Origin: a virus
Reading direction: 5' to 3' (one strand)
DNA length: 49,614 bases
IMG/VR virus record: IMGVR_UViG_3300011116_000491
Location: 1-49,614 of that record
Part shown: positions 32,291 through 40,990 of the stretch, piece after piece
Position numbering within the stretch: position 1 is the first letter of the stretch
Layout of the letters: every line of letters begins with the position of its first letter
The notes under the pieces: generated by a model
What the model was told of the DNA's origin: nothing
What the model saw: only the letters and a program-made list of their open reading frames with translations
Databases searched by the model: none
Position numbers and translations under genes: made by a program

Positions 32291-33300
32291 ACTATATTAG
32301 GAAATTCTGTAATCGTTTCTGAGAAACCAAATTCATCATCTGGTTGTGCGGTAATTGGATTTGGTGTTGTAACAACCAATACAGATTTTAATGGATTGGT
32401 ATCTAATGAAACAACACTATATGATGCATTACTTGTATCACCAACAATTTTATCACCAACTTTTAACAAGTCAGTTAGATATCCAACAATAACTGAAGCT
32501 GTATTTCCTGTTGAATTGTTTGAGTTACTGAAGTATAATAGTTCACCAGTAATGCCTCTATTCTCAACTCTTACAGTTTCACCAGTAGATATAAAATATC
32601 CTGTTCCATTTGCATAGTCAACATAAACTTTCTGTGCATCTTTAGTTCTTGTTTCCAAATACAGACTTGTATTTGCTTGTCTAATAACTTCACCAGAAAG
32701 AACTGGTGGCCAAATATATGCTTTTGCAGTAAACTCTAAATTCCAAATGATTAATCTGGTGTTCATTAAATCACCTTCATAATCAGTTTGATTTGATACT
32801 GAATTCAATATAACAGGCATATCATATTTTTTGCCCATACTAGGAATAAAATCAATTGTCACATTAAAGTCTGGTGTAAAAAATGGCAAAATTTGTTCTA
32901 GTATTTGTGTTCCGTCTTCCGTATTTCTAACATAGATTGATAATGAAAATTGAAAATCATATGGTACAGGAACAAACTGTGTTTTAACCGAAGTTGAAGT
33001 TTCGTGTGCAAAATTTCTTACAGTAGATGGTAATTTTCTTGATGAATCATATGTCATTCCTGTCAAATCAAAAGAAATTCTAGGAACAGTTGTTGCAATA
33101 GATTTTGTTAAAGTTGGGTCGGTAGTTAATCTAGTTAAATATTTTTCTTTAGCACCATAGTTCAAAGGTACTTTAAACTTTTCATACTCTGTTGTTCCAG
33201 CTTTATTATATCTAATAACATGAATGTCATTAAACATTGTACCAAACGCAACAACTACTTTGCGAATGGTGCGATTATAAAAATGTTCATTACCTAACAT
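32287..33300 (-). CDS. 15: Tail terminator / sheath stabiliser gp15
   Basis: This 337-aa protein starts LGNEHFYNRTIRKVVVAFGTMFNDIHV, the gp15 signature, and continues with YDFQFSLSIYVRNTEDGTQILEQILPFFTPDFNVTI. It caps the tail and binds the neck. It is about 65 residues longer than T4 gp15 (272) with an extra beta-rich C-terminal part. It shares one base with gp14 (TAATG) and overlaps gp16 by 4 nt. Confidence 0.95.
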   Translation of the reverse strand: MLGNEHFYNRTIRKVVVAFGTMFNDIHVIRYNKAGTTEYEKFKVPLNYGAKEKYLTRLTTDPTLTKSIATTVPRISFDLTGMTYDSSRKLPSTVRNFAHETSTSVKTQFVPVPYDFQFSLSIYVRNTEDGTQILEQILPFFTPDFNVTIDFIPSMGKKYDMPVILNSVSNQTDYEGDLMNTRLIIWNLEFTAKAYIWPPVLSGEVIRQANTSLYLETRTKDAQKVYVDYANGTGYFISTGETVRVENRGITGELLYFSNSNNSTGNTASVIVGYLTDLLKVGDKIVGDTSNASYSVVSLDTNPLKSVLVVTTPNPITAQPDDEFGFSETITEFPNIV

Positions 33301-34205
33301 TATGGTTCACCAAAAGGATTGTGTTCTGAGAAATCAATAATTGCATCTGATTCTGTTTCTATTCTAGTATTATCAACCACATCCTCAAATGCGTTATTGT
33401 CGAATGTTGTATCATCTGGTAGAGTTGAAGCAGTCCAATTTGCACCAGAAGTTGATCCAATTATTGCTGTGTTATTAGCAAATGTTCCCATTGGTCTAAC
33501 AACATCCAAATATCTATTGGTACTATCCCAAGAATGTACCGTTGCCTTTGCTGTTGCTGCAGCTAAACTTGCACCTTGATATACTGTCTCATCTTGTAGA
33601 TATGTGCCTGAACCACCAACAGACATTGTGATTCTTTCTCTTTGATATGCATCTCTAATTTGTTCATCAATCTCTTCAATACCGGTATGTACCAATTCTT
33701 GTGAGAACACAAACTGTTTGCAATGTAATGCATAAACATAAACATTGTTATTTCTACCTCTGCCTAATGTATAGAACATTGCTTGATTATTTTCATGCTC
33801 TACCATTGTAATTTCAAAAAAGTTTTGAATTAAAGGCACATAAATTAAATCACCTTCTCTTGGTCTAAACAGATTTGATGCACCAGTAGTGTATTTAAAT
33901 CTACGGCGAGAAACTAATAAAGTAATTTCATCTCTAATCTCTAAACCAAATTTAGAAATGAAATCACCTTCACCATCCATACCAGTAATATTTTCAAGAT
34001 ACATTTCAATACTATATGCAGTAGTGTATCTTTTTAATGAATCTTCACCATATAACATATCTTCAGAATCACCTGATGTTCTTGGTAAATAGAATACATC
34101 CATACCATGAATTTGCATCGCTTCAATAACCAAATCCTCTACCAGCAGTTGTTCACTGGTAATTTGCTCAGAGGGAAAGTTATTGAAGTAAAAATTTGTA
34201 GACAT
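33300..34205 (-). CDS. 14: Neck protein gp14
   Basis: This 301-aa protein (T4 gp14 is 256) has the family start FYFNNFPSEQITSEQLLVEDLVIEAMQIHGMDVFYLPRT and GDLIYVPLIQNFFEITMVEHE. It forms part of the neck joining head to tail. The C-terminal 40 residues are acidic and end in DFSEHNPFGEP. Confidence 0.95.
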   Translation of the reverse strand: MSTNFYFNNFPSEQITSEQLLVEDLVIEAMQIHGMDVFYLPRTSGDSEDMLYGEDSLKRYTTAYSIEMYLENITGMDGEGDFISKFGLEIRDEITLLVSRRRFKYTTGASNLFRPREGDLIYVPLIQNFFEITMVEHENNQAMFYTLGRGRNNNVYVYALHCKQFVFSQELVHTGIEEIDEQIRDAYQRERITMSVGGSGTYLQDETVYQGASLAAATAKATVHSWDSTNRYLDVVRPMGTFANNTAIIGSTSGANWTASTLPDDTTFDNNAFEDVVDNTRIETESDAIIDFSEHNPFGEP

Positions 34206-34207
34206 AA

Positions 34208-35167
34208 TTAACCAGTAAAGATTTCGCTTGGCAAGCTACCCATAGTATACATTTCTTCTTCCATCTTATTAATCTCTTCAAGTGCTTCTTGCATGATTCT
34301 TGGACCGTCAAATGTTACACCACCTGGCATTTGAATACCAGCAAACTTAGATAGGTTTGAACCCCATTGATATTTAATCTTTGCGGTTGCGTATGCCTTT
34401 AAGAATCTATCATTCCAAATATCTGTGATACCAGTTTTTGTTATAGTTTCTGAGGTTACATTTGCAGTAAGAGTGGTTGCACTAACTGTCAGTTCAGTTG
34501 GTGATTTAATTCTTTGCACTTGATATTCTGCACCAGAAGACAATAAAATAATATCATTCTCTAAAAGTTCTTGGTCGAATATTGTACCTGTGCCAGTTAA
34601 AGTGTTTGCAGAAGTATTGCCCGTTACTGTACCTGTAATGTTAATTGTATCAGGTATTAATTTTCTATAACATTCAATAACAACATAATCACCAACTTCA
34701 AAATCTCTAGACCAATCAACATCTAAGAATAATCTATTTTGGTGTCTATTAAATCTAAACTGTGGAGTACCAGAGAACAATAAATTCAAAGTGCGAATAT
34801 GTTGCATGGTAATTTCATATGACACATAAGATACGGATGTAAAGTCATACAAATCATGCAATCTTAATTGATATCTCAAATCAAACATGTTAACTGAAGA
34901 ACCAGATTGGTCAAATGGAATAATTCCTGTAACAAAGTTTACTGCATCAGGGCAGTAAATCCATCTTCTATCAATATCGGTTTGTGTAATTTGATGCTTC
35001 ATAAAAATCTTTTCGGTGCCATCATAGTGATAGTCAGAATAGAAAGACAAAGCATCGTCAATACGGTCATCAACTTGGTCATCATCCACATTAATTTGAA
35101 TAACAGGATGTCCAAGTCTTCTTAGACAGTAATCTTTAAATTGTGCTCTTGTTGTAGGTTTTGCCAT
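34208..35167 (-). CDS. 13: Neck protein gp13
   Basis: This 319-aa protein (T4 gp13 is 309) has LRRLGHPVIQINVDDDQVDDRIDDALSFYSDYHYDG, typical of gp13, and a C-terminal QEALEEINKMEEEM. It closes the filled head with gp14. The ATG has no Shine-Dalgarno, and a GATAAATA octamer ends only four bases upstream. Confidence 0.95.
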   Translation of the reverse strand: MAKPTTRAQFKDYCLRRLGHPVIQINVDDDQVDDRIDDALSFYSDYHYDGTEKIFMKHQITQTDIDRRWIYCPDAVNFVTGIIPFDQSGSSVNMFDLRYQLRLHDLYDFTSVSYVSYEITMQHIRTLNLLFSGTPQFRFNRHQNRLFLDVDWSRDFEVGDYVVIECYRKLIPDTINITGTVTGNTSANTLTGTGTIFDQELLENDIILLSSGAEYQVQRIKSPTELTVSATTLTANVTSETITKTGITDIWNDRFLKAYATAKIKYQWGSNLSKFAGIQMPGGVTFDGPRIMQEALEEINKMEEEMYTMGSLPSEIFTG

Positions 35168-35171
35168 TTTT

Positions 35172-35179
35172 TATTTATC
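35172..35179 (-). promoter_or_regulatory. Late promoter GATAAATA, near-leaderless for gene 13
   Basis: Four A residues separate the octamer from the ATG. The predicted start site falls on the ATG itself. Confidence 0.65.
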
Positions 35180-36197
35180 CTAGTGCTATTGATAGCGCTA
35201 ATACATCACCAATTGTTGCACCACTTGTTGTTATTGCAGTATTTGTGACCGATGTTACTCTACCATATGCATCCGTTGTAATGACAGGAACATAAGAAGC
35301 ATTACCATATGTACCTGCCGTTCCTGTATTAGCAAGAGATACGATTGCAGTTCCATTTGAAGTTAATAATGCGCCAGTCGTATATGAGGCAGCATTAGTT
35401 CCGCCTTGTGCAAATGTATGAATGCCAGAAACAGCAGTTGCTGAGATTGAAATTGCTGTATTGACGATTGAAGAAACACGACCATTAGCAGCTAATGTTG
35501 TTACTGGAACAAAAGATGCATTACCATATGTGGTCGCAGTTGCAGAGATTGTTGTGTAATCTGTATTAGCAAATGCAGCATTGGCAAAAGAAGCACTATT
35601 TAATCCATCAAGTAAGTCAGCATCAAGACCTGAACCTAAACCATCGACAGTCAATAAACCTGCAAGAATTTGATTATTTGATACGGCACCAGTTGCGCCA
35701 GCAACAGAAGTTACAGCAGCCGATCCAGAAATTAAATTGGTGCTTACACCTGCACCAGCACCATTGGCCAAATCGATATAAACACCACGATTAGTACCAC
35801 CAGTCTCAAAAATTCTTATTCTATTTTGATAAACATCAATTGCAACAGAACCACCTGCAAGTGTTGTATTTGTTGCAGAAGTCGCTAAATCTAATTGACC
35901 ACCTTCATCGCCAGCTGATTGTGTTGATTTTAAAAGTGTAGTGCTTAATAAACCAGTAGTTTTATTAAATGTGAAGTTGGAATTGGAACCAAAAGAACCG
36001 GCATCGTTAAACTGAATTTCAGTTGTTAAACCGGAAGGCTGAGTAGTGCGAATCGAACCAAGAGTGTTCGATGAAGTTTTATAATAAAGAATACCATCGG
36101 CATAGTTAAGAGATAACTCACCGTTTGCGATAACACCGAGTGAAGGAGTTCTACTGGTTGTACCAGAACTGCGAATCGCAATGACTGTATTTGCCAT
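35175..36197 (-). CDS. Tail fibre-like structural protein (340 aa)
   Basis: This 340-aa protein is Ser-, Thr-, Ala- and Gly-rich with low complexity and fibre-type repeats such as GTYGNASYVPVITTDAYGRVTSVTNTAIT and GGTNAASYTTGALLTSNG, close to repeats in 36770-38383. It begins VIAIRSSGTTSRTPSLGVIANGELSLNYADG, a motif found at the N-terminus of phage fibres. Probably a trimeric fibre or neck whisker. It follows the coiled-coil gene by 2 nt. Confidence 0.8.
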   Translation of the reverse strand: MANTVIAIRSSGTTSRTPSLGVIANGELSLNYADGILYYKTSSNTLGSIRTTQPSGLTTEIQFNDAGSFGSNSNFTFNKTTGLLSTTLLKSTQSAGDEGGQLDLATSATNTTLAGGSVAIDVYQNRIRIFETGGTNRGVYIDLANGAGAGVSTNLISGSAAVTSVAGATGAVSNNQILAGLLTVDGLGSGLDADLLDGLNSASFANAAFANTDYTTISATATTYGNASFVPVTTLAANGRVSSIVNTAISISATAVSGIHTFAQGGTNAASYTTGALLTSNGTAIVSLANTGTAGTYGNASYVPVITTDAYGRVTSVTNTAITTSGATIGDVLALSIALG

Positions 36198-36199
36198 CT

Positions 36200-36736
36200 T
36201 TAGAACGATCCGCCATTAGCAATTTCTTTCAATGAAACATTATTTTGTTTTGGTGTTTTGTCAGTTACTTTTATCTCTTCAACATCTTCTTTTGGTGTGT
36301 CAATTGGTTCTAAACCTAATTTTTTTCTTTTTGAATTTGGCAACATGTCTTCCAGCTGTTTAACATATTCTGTTTTTGATTTGATTTCATCTTCAAAATT
36401 ACCAATGCGAGTTTTTAATTTTTCAATCTCTTGTGCTTGTGTGTTTAATGCAGTTTGAAGTCTATGTCTATCTGCATCAGCATTATTTGCACTTTCAATA
36501 AGTCTGTCTTTAGTTTGTATATCATCTTTCAAAACATCAATTTGATGTAAGCAATTATCTTTCTCATGCATCAAATCATCATATTTAATTGCTTTTTCTC
36601 TAAGAGAATCTAACTCATTTACCTGTTCTTGAAGAAATTTAATTTGTGTTTGAAACATAAAATTCTGTTTTAATACAGAATTAAAGTTGTCTAAAATTAC
36701 CTCATTGTAGGCATTTATAAAATTTACATCGGTCAT
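36200..36736 (-). CDS. Coiled-coil protein with C-terminal NGGSF (178 aa)
   Basis: Long helical heptads span residues about 20-130 (FLQEQVNELDSLREKAIKYDDL and later IEKLKTRIGNFEDEIKSKTEYV), followed by an acidic tail ending LKEIANGGSF. It is next to fibre genes and shares its C-terminal five residues with the fibre at 36770-38383. It could be a fibritin-like or assembly coiled coil. Family not recognised. Confidence 0.75.
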   Translation of the reverse strand: MTDVNFINAYNEVILDNFNSVLKQNFMFQTQIKFLQEQVNELDSLREKAIKYDDLMHEKDNCLHQIDVLKDDIQTKDRLIESANNADADRHRLQTALNTQAQEIEKLKTRIGNFEDEIKSKTEYVKQLEDMLPNSKRKKLGLEPIDTPKEDVEEIKVTDKTPKQNNVSLKEIANGGSF

Positions 36737-36769
36737 AATAAAACCCTTTCATAGTGTACCAATTATATA

Positions 36770-38383
36770 TTAGAAGCTTCCACCATTCAACATACCAAAT
36801 GTCGGAATGCCAGATGTGTTAATTTGTAAAACATGTCCTTCGGTTGAAGAAGCGACTGACAACAATGCAGAAGTCGAAGTTAAACCACCATAGATAACAC
36901 CGTTTGCAGTAAACGATGCAGAACCTGTACCACCTCTTGTTACACCCAATGTGCCAGAAGTAATTGCAGAAGTATCGATTGCGATTGCAGTATTCGTTAC
37001 AGCAGAGACACGACCATATGCATCAGTAGTAATAACAGGAACATAAGCAGCATTTGCGTAAGTACCAGCAGTACCAGTGTTTGCTAATGTTGCAAGTGAA
37101 GTTCCATTGTATGCAACAATACCATTTGTGAATGAAGTTTGGTTTGTACCGCCTCTTGCAATAGGTAAAGTACCTGATGTTACTTGACCAGCATCAATTG
37201 CGATAGCAGCACCGGTGTATGTAGTAATATCTCCATATGCATTGTATGTAATTGAAGAGATTGTGTTTGCAGTAGAAAGACCACCAGTTACAGTAGTTGT
37301 TGTGTTAGCAATAGAAACAAGGTTTGTACCATTGTAACCAACTCTTTGACCAGCAGTAAACGATGTTGCACCAGTACCACCATCTGAAACTCCAATTGCA
37401 GAAGCAAGACTTGAAACTGTACCACCAGTTAAGTTTGCACGAAGGGTAGCGGTGTTTGCAGCGGTTGCAGAACCTGTTGCAAGTGCGTTAGTTGTTGGGT
37501 CATTTGGAATGTTTTGAAACAAGAAGAAGTTGCCACCAGCTTGTTTAACAAGACCAGTATACTTTGTTGTGCCAGAAACATATTTACCAACGAAACCAAT
37601 ATCAATCGCATCAGCAGCATTATTTGCAGCTAATGTAATTAGAGAATCTTCTGTTCGAATTGTTTCAACATCTTGTGTGATTGTATTACCAGAAATAACC
37701 AAATTACCAGTAACTGCCAAATCACCAGAAATTGTTCCGCCTGTTGTTCTAACAACAGTAGCATCTACTGCAACACCGAATGTGTCAGTTCCATCAGTAA
37801 ATGTTGTTGTAATACCACCACCGTTTGTACCAACGATTGTTACTGTACCACCAGTTGAAGTAGTACCAGTGCCTGTATTACCCGCAAAGTTGAATGTTGT
37901 TGATAGTGCCACATTTGCAGCTGAAGTGATACGACCTTTTGCATCAACAGCAAAAGTAGGAATTTGTGTTGAACCACCATATGTTCCTGCTGTAACACCT
38001 GAGTTACCAAGTGTTAATGGAATATTTGCGTTTGCAGAACCATCGATAGAAACTGTTCCGTTGGCATCACCAGAGACACCAATCGTTCTTGCAGTTTGCC
38101 ATGCAGCCGCAGTATTTGCGTTACCATACAAAGATGCTCTAACTGCCGTTGCAGAGAATATACCTGATGCATCTCTTTTAACAATCGCAGAAGCAGTATT
38201 CGCATCAGTAGCTGCATCGATTAAACCGGTATAGTATGAACCACCAATGGCAACAATAGAACCACTGCTTAAACCAATGAACAACTTGTTAGAGTTATTT
38301 GAGTAAGCGGTTTCACCTTGTGCAAGTGATACTGGCGTTGCTGTGGCGTTGGAATACTTTAACTGAATTGTAGTATTTGCCAT
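36770..38383 (-). CDS. Repetitive tail fibre-like protein (537 aa)
   Basis: This 537-residue protein has an N-terminal module TIQLKYSNATATPVSLAQGETAYSNNSNKLFIGLSSG typical of marine phage fibres, then many repeats (GGTNQTSFTNGIVAYNGTSLATLANTGTAGTYANAAYVPVITTDAYGRVSAVTNTAI). It ends in GMLNGGSF. The repeats suggest a long trimeric beta shaft. Strong AAGGAA precedes the ATG. A long plus-strand open frame across it is a shadow. Confidence 0.85.
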   Translation of the reverse strand: MANTTIQLKYSNATATPVSLAQGETAYSNNSNKLFIGLSSGSIVAIGGSYYTGLIDAATDANTASAIVKRDASGIFSATAVRASLYGNANTAAAWQTARTIGVSGDANGTVSIDGSANANIPLTLGNSGVTAGTYGGSTQIPTFAVDAKGRITSAANVALSTTFNFAGNTGTGTTSTGGTVTIVGTNGGGITTTFTDGTDTFGVAVDATVVRTTGGTISGDLAVTGNLVISGNTITQDVETIRTEDSLITLAANNAADAIDIGFVGKYVSGTTKYTGLVKQAGGNFFLFQNIPNDPTTNALATGSATAANTATLRANLTGGTVSSLASAIGVSDGGTGATSFTAGQRVGYNGTNLVSIANTTTTVTGGLSTANTISSITYNAYGDITTYTGAAIAIDAGQVTSGTLPIARGGTNQTSFTNGIVAYNGTSLATLANTGTAGTYANAAYVPVITTDAYGRVSAVTNTAIAIDTSAITSGTLGVTRGGTGSASFTANGVIYGGLTSTSALLSVASSTEGHVLQINTSGIPTFGMLNGGSF

Positions 38384-38406
38384 TTTATTTCCTTGTTATT
38401 ATTATT

Positions 38407-38655
38407 TTAAAATAGTCCACCATTTACATTGGTGATATTGTTTGCGTCTAAAGTAAATGTTTGAGATTCGTATTTACCTGTAGCGGCATTGTAAATTAAT
38501 GCCTGTCCATTTACAGAGTTGGCAACATCTACATTTGTTAAATCACCAAGAGCAACATTTGATGCTGGTCTAACAGAAACAGTTGCAACCGTTTTGTTAG
38601 AAGGTTTTAATGCAACTGTTGCCGCTGGGGTGTTTATTATAGTTACTGTTGCCAT
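38407..38655 (-). CDS. Small structural protein ending NVNGGLF (82 aa)
   Basis: An 82-residue Ala-, Thr- and Val-rich protein. Its second half, VANSVNGQALIYNAATGKYESQTF, is the fibre-type motif seen in phage tail proteins. It shares its stop and start region with the 110-aa gene upstream. Its C-terminal NGGLF parallels the NGGSF of the next two genes. Probably a fibre component. Confidence 0.75.
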   Translation of the reverse strand: MATVTIINTPAATVALKPSNKTVATVSVRPASNVALGDLTNVDVANSVNGQALIYNAATGKYESQTFTLDANNITNVNGGLF

Positions 38656-38987
38656 TATCTCGTAACTGATGGTAGAACTGTTGCGATACCCTCAACAACT
38701 CTTGTTTTAACATTTGCAGGGCTTGTAATAAGCAAATCATAAACATATCGACCTGGTGTTATGTTAGCTGTATTTGCCGCTGTCATAGACATAGTAATTT
38801 CACCATTAGCCGCATTACTAACGACTACTGTAAAACTATTTGCTGTGGATGAATAGTATGACTTGCGAATCTGAGATGCACAAGTATAAGAAGTTAAATT
38901 TTGGGGAGAACCAGATGCATCATTTACAGTTATTGTTGTCGAATAACTAGCGCCTTGTTCTATCGTTAATTCTGCAAAACCAGCCAT
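38655..38987 (-). CDS. Ig-like/BppU-like baseplate or fibre protein (110 aa)
   Basis: A beta-rich protein starting GFAELTIEQGASYSTTITVNDASGSPQNLTSYTCASQIRKSYYSS, with the pattern of the N-terminal BppU-like domain (a beta sandwich found in phage receptor-binding assemblies), and a C-terminal YDLLITSPANVKTRVVEG strand pair. GAGGG precedes the ATG and a late-like octamer is upstream. Confidence 0.75.
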   Translation of the reverse strand: MAGFAELTIEQGASYSTTITVNDASGSPQNLTSYTCASQIRKSYYSSTANSFTVVVSNAANGEITMSMTAANTANITPGRYVYDLLITSPANVKTRVVEGIATVLPSVTR

Positions 38988-39010
38988 TATGCCCTCTTTT
39001 GTTTATTGTC

Positions 39011-39018
39011 TATTTAGT
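39011..39018 (-). promoter_or_regulatory. Late-promoter-like ACTAAATA upstream of 38655-38987
   Basis: Octamer in the gap after the terminator; predicted leader about 18 nt, including GAGGG. Confidence 0.55.
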
Positions 39019-39040
39019 CAATCTAGGTATTATGGAAACA

Positions 39041-39066
39041 AAAAACCCCACCGAAGTGGGGTTTTC
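39041..39066 (-). terminator. Rho-independent terminator with TTCG loop
   Basis: ACCCCAC and GTGGGGT pair around a TTCG loop on the minus strand, flanked by A-run and U-run. It ends the transcript of the first 116-aa cassette. It could act in both directions. Confidence 0.88.
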
Positions 39067-39083
39067 TTTAACTATTATGTTTG

Positions 39084-39434
39084 TTATTCTACTGAATCCC
39101 AAGACTGTGTGGATTCGTTCCATTTGTAACCTTCACCATTACTATTTGGGTGAGGAACTGGTGCTTCCCATAAACATGTAGTCTCATTTAAGACCCAAGA
39201 ATTAAATTCTTTTGGTGGTATAAATGCATCTCTTTGTGCATCGTATGTGTAACCGACCCCAGCAAAATTTTTTCTTAATGGTGTGCCACCTAGAATATGA
39301 ACACCACCTCTTGTGTTATATGAAGTTTGAATCCAATTTCCAGGTTCAGTATCTACAAATGAATTGATATAATCTTCATCTGCAACGATTACTTTTAAAA
39401 CTCTACCTTGGTCTACTTTTGCGTAATGTGCCAT
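39084..39434 (-). CDS. Fibre-associated 115-residue family, copy 1 (116 aa)
   Basis: A 116-residue protein starting MAHYAKVDQGRVLKVIVADEDY, with WIQTSYNTRGG, GTPLRKNFAGVGYTYDAQRDAF and a C-terminal YKWNESTQSWDSVE. Two close paralogues lie at 40991-41338 and 46364-46711. The family is common in T4-like cyanophages; its function is not known. Each copy directly follows (in transcription) a glycine-rich fibre gene, here 12 nt away, suggesting a chaperone, tip protein or adhesin partner. It is rich in Trp and Tyr. Confidence 0.82.
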   Translation of the reverse strand: MAHYAKVDQGRVLKVIVADEDYINSFVDTEPGNWIQTSYNTRGGVHILGGTPLRKNFAGVGYTYDAQRDAFIPPKEFNSWVLNETTCLWEAPVPHPNSNGEGYKWNESTQSWDSVE

Positions 39435-39446
39435 ATATTTTCTCTA

Positions 39447-40688
39447 TTAAGCGGTATAAGTGCCTGTACCAGTAAATGTCAAAACAGTATTCGCACCGTT
39501 TGTTGTAACTGTAACTGCTGGGGCAGGAGAATATGTTCCTGTATAGAGTGCAGTTGCAACAGAAATATATCCAACACCAGAACCACCACTTCCACCGTTA
39601 CCAGTAGTACCACTATATGACCCACCACCACCGCCACCACCGCCAGTATTGGTTGTTCCTGTCATCAGAGGAGCAGGAGAACCAGAAGTGTTGTATCCTT
39701 CACCACCGCCATAACCTTTACCAGTTGATGGGGCTGGATTTGTTGGTGATGGATAATTTCCATAACTTCCACCTGCAGCACCACCACCGCCACCGCCTGC
39801 AACATTAGTTGGTGTGCCTGTTAAACCTACTGTAACACCAATGCCACCGTTACCACCATAATTAGGTGCTGGTGAATTTGCAGGATTTCTGTCACCAGTT
39901 TGTCCTACAGCACCGGCACCACCGCCGCCGCCACCACCTTCAGTTGCACCGGCACCGCCATTGAATCCTTGACCTGGAGTTCCAGAACCCGCAGAGCCAC
40001 CTGGTGTTCCACCGCCACCGCCCGAACCTCCTGGTCCACCAGCGGAAGTTGGTGAACTATAACCCGCTCTAGCACCATAACCGCCAGCCGTTGCTGTTAT
40101 GGTTGATAATCCTGAACCAGTAATAGTTGATGGATTACCGACATAACCAGCTGCACCACCACTACCAACGGTTACTGTGTATGTTGTCCCACTTACAAGA
40201 GTTGTTGTGCCTGAAACATAACCTCCTGCACCACCGCCACCCGCCATAACACCAGGACCTGATGGTGAACCACCACCTCCACCAGCAACTAATGCGTATG
40301 TTGCAATAATTGGTGCTTGTTTAACTGTTGTCCAATTTCCATTTAAATAAGCTTCAAATGAAAGAGTTGTTGAATTGTATCTTATCATACCATCAGTTGC
40401 AGACGATGGTCTCTGTGCAGTAGTTCCTGATGGGATAGTTAAAGACCCCGTGCTACTAATTATTGTATTTCCGTATAGTGTTGCATTTGGAACAATTTGT
40501 GAACTTGCAATGTTGCCTGTAATCTGTGTATTAGCAACTGAAGTAATCTGTGAACTGATAATATTGCCAGTAATCTGAGTATTGGCAATAGACACAATTT
40601 TAGCTGCTGTGATTGTACCATCAGCAATATCGGCTGCTACAACTGCGTTGTTTGCGATTGCTGCTGAATTTATTCTAGATAATGGCAT
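39447..40688 (-). CDS. Glycine-rich tail fibre protein, copy 1 (413 aa)
   Basis: N-terminal fibre module SAAIANNAVVAADIADGTITAAKI with repeated NTQITGNIISSQI, a short IPSGTTAQRPSSATDGMIRYN module, then from about residue 135 a glycine-rich domain (GGGGGSPSGPG, VSGTTYTVTVGSGGAAGYVG). The Gly-rich domain resembles those with polyglycine-helix cores in phage adhesins. The ATG lacks a Shine-Dalgarno; a late octamer is five bases upstream. Likely receptor-binding. Confidence 0.83.
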   Translation of the reverse strand: MPLSRINSAAIANNAVVAADIADGTITAAKIVSIANTQITGNIISSQITSVANTQITGNIASSQIVPNATLYGNTIISSTGSLTIPSGTTAQRPSSATDGMIRYNSTTLSFEAYLNGNWTTVKQAPIIATYALVAGGGGGSPSGPGVMAGGGGAGGYVSGTTTLVSGTTYTVTVGSGGAAGYVGNPSTITGSGLSTITATAGGYGARAGYSSPTSAGGPGGSGGGGGTPGGSAGSGTPGQGFNGGAGATEGGGGGGGAGAVGQTGDRNPANSPAPNYGGNGGIGVTVGLTGTPTNVAGGGGGGAAGGSYGNYPSPTNPAPSTGKGYGGGEGYNTSGSPAPLMTGTTNTGGGGGGGGSYSGTTGNGGSGGSGVGYISVATALYTGTYSPAPAVTVTTNGANTVLTFTGTGTYTA

Positions 40689-40693
40689 GACTT

Positions 40694-40701
40694 TATTTAT
40701 T
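40694..40701 (-). promoter_or_regulatory. Late promoter AATAAATA, leaderless spacing
   Basis: Exactly five bases separate the octamer from the ATG of the glycine-rich fibre at 39447-40688, placing the start site on the A of the ATG. Confidence 0.72.
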
Positions 40702-40975
40702 CTCTATTCTGTTTAAAATACTCTATGCACTCTGCAATTGTTTGTTGTCTAACATACTCATCTCTAATTTCTCTAGAGGTTGGTGGTTCAAGATAACATT
40801 GTTTCTCTTCTGACCATTGGTTTTCTTCCCAATGGGTAATAATAAAATCACCACCTCTTGCTTCTAACTGATACAAACATCCTGGTCTTAAAATACCCAT
40901 TACGGAATTTAAACCCCAAGAAAAACCATGTTCATTAGTTAGTGCTTCTATTGTCTTCTCTACACTCAAACTCAT
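40697..40975 (-). CDS. Small protein of unknown function in the fibre module (92 aa)
   Basis: A 92-residue protein starting MSLSVEKTIEALTNEHGFSW with SREIRDEYVRQQTIAECIEYFKQ near the end. It is charged and mixed alpha-beta, unlike the low-complexity fibres around it. It sits between cassette copy 2 and copy 1. No family recognised. Confidence 0.72.
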   Translation of the reverse strand: MSLSVEKTIEALTNEHGFSWGLNSVMGILRPGCLYQLEARGGDFIITHWEENQWSEEKQCYLEPPTSREIRDEYVRQQTIAECIEYFKQNRE

Positions 40976-40990
40976 AATTAATTTCCTATT

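Noticed and set aside
37530-38234. 234-codon open frame on the plus strand over the repetitive fibre
   Set aside because: It is antisense to a clear fibre gene, has a Val-, Pro- and Thr-rich composition that mirrors the fibre repeats, and no signals of its own.
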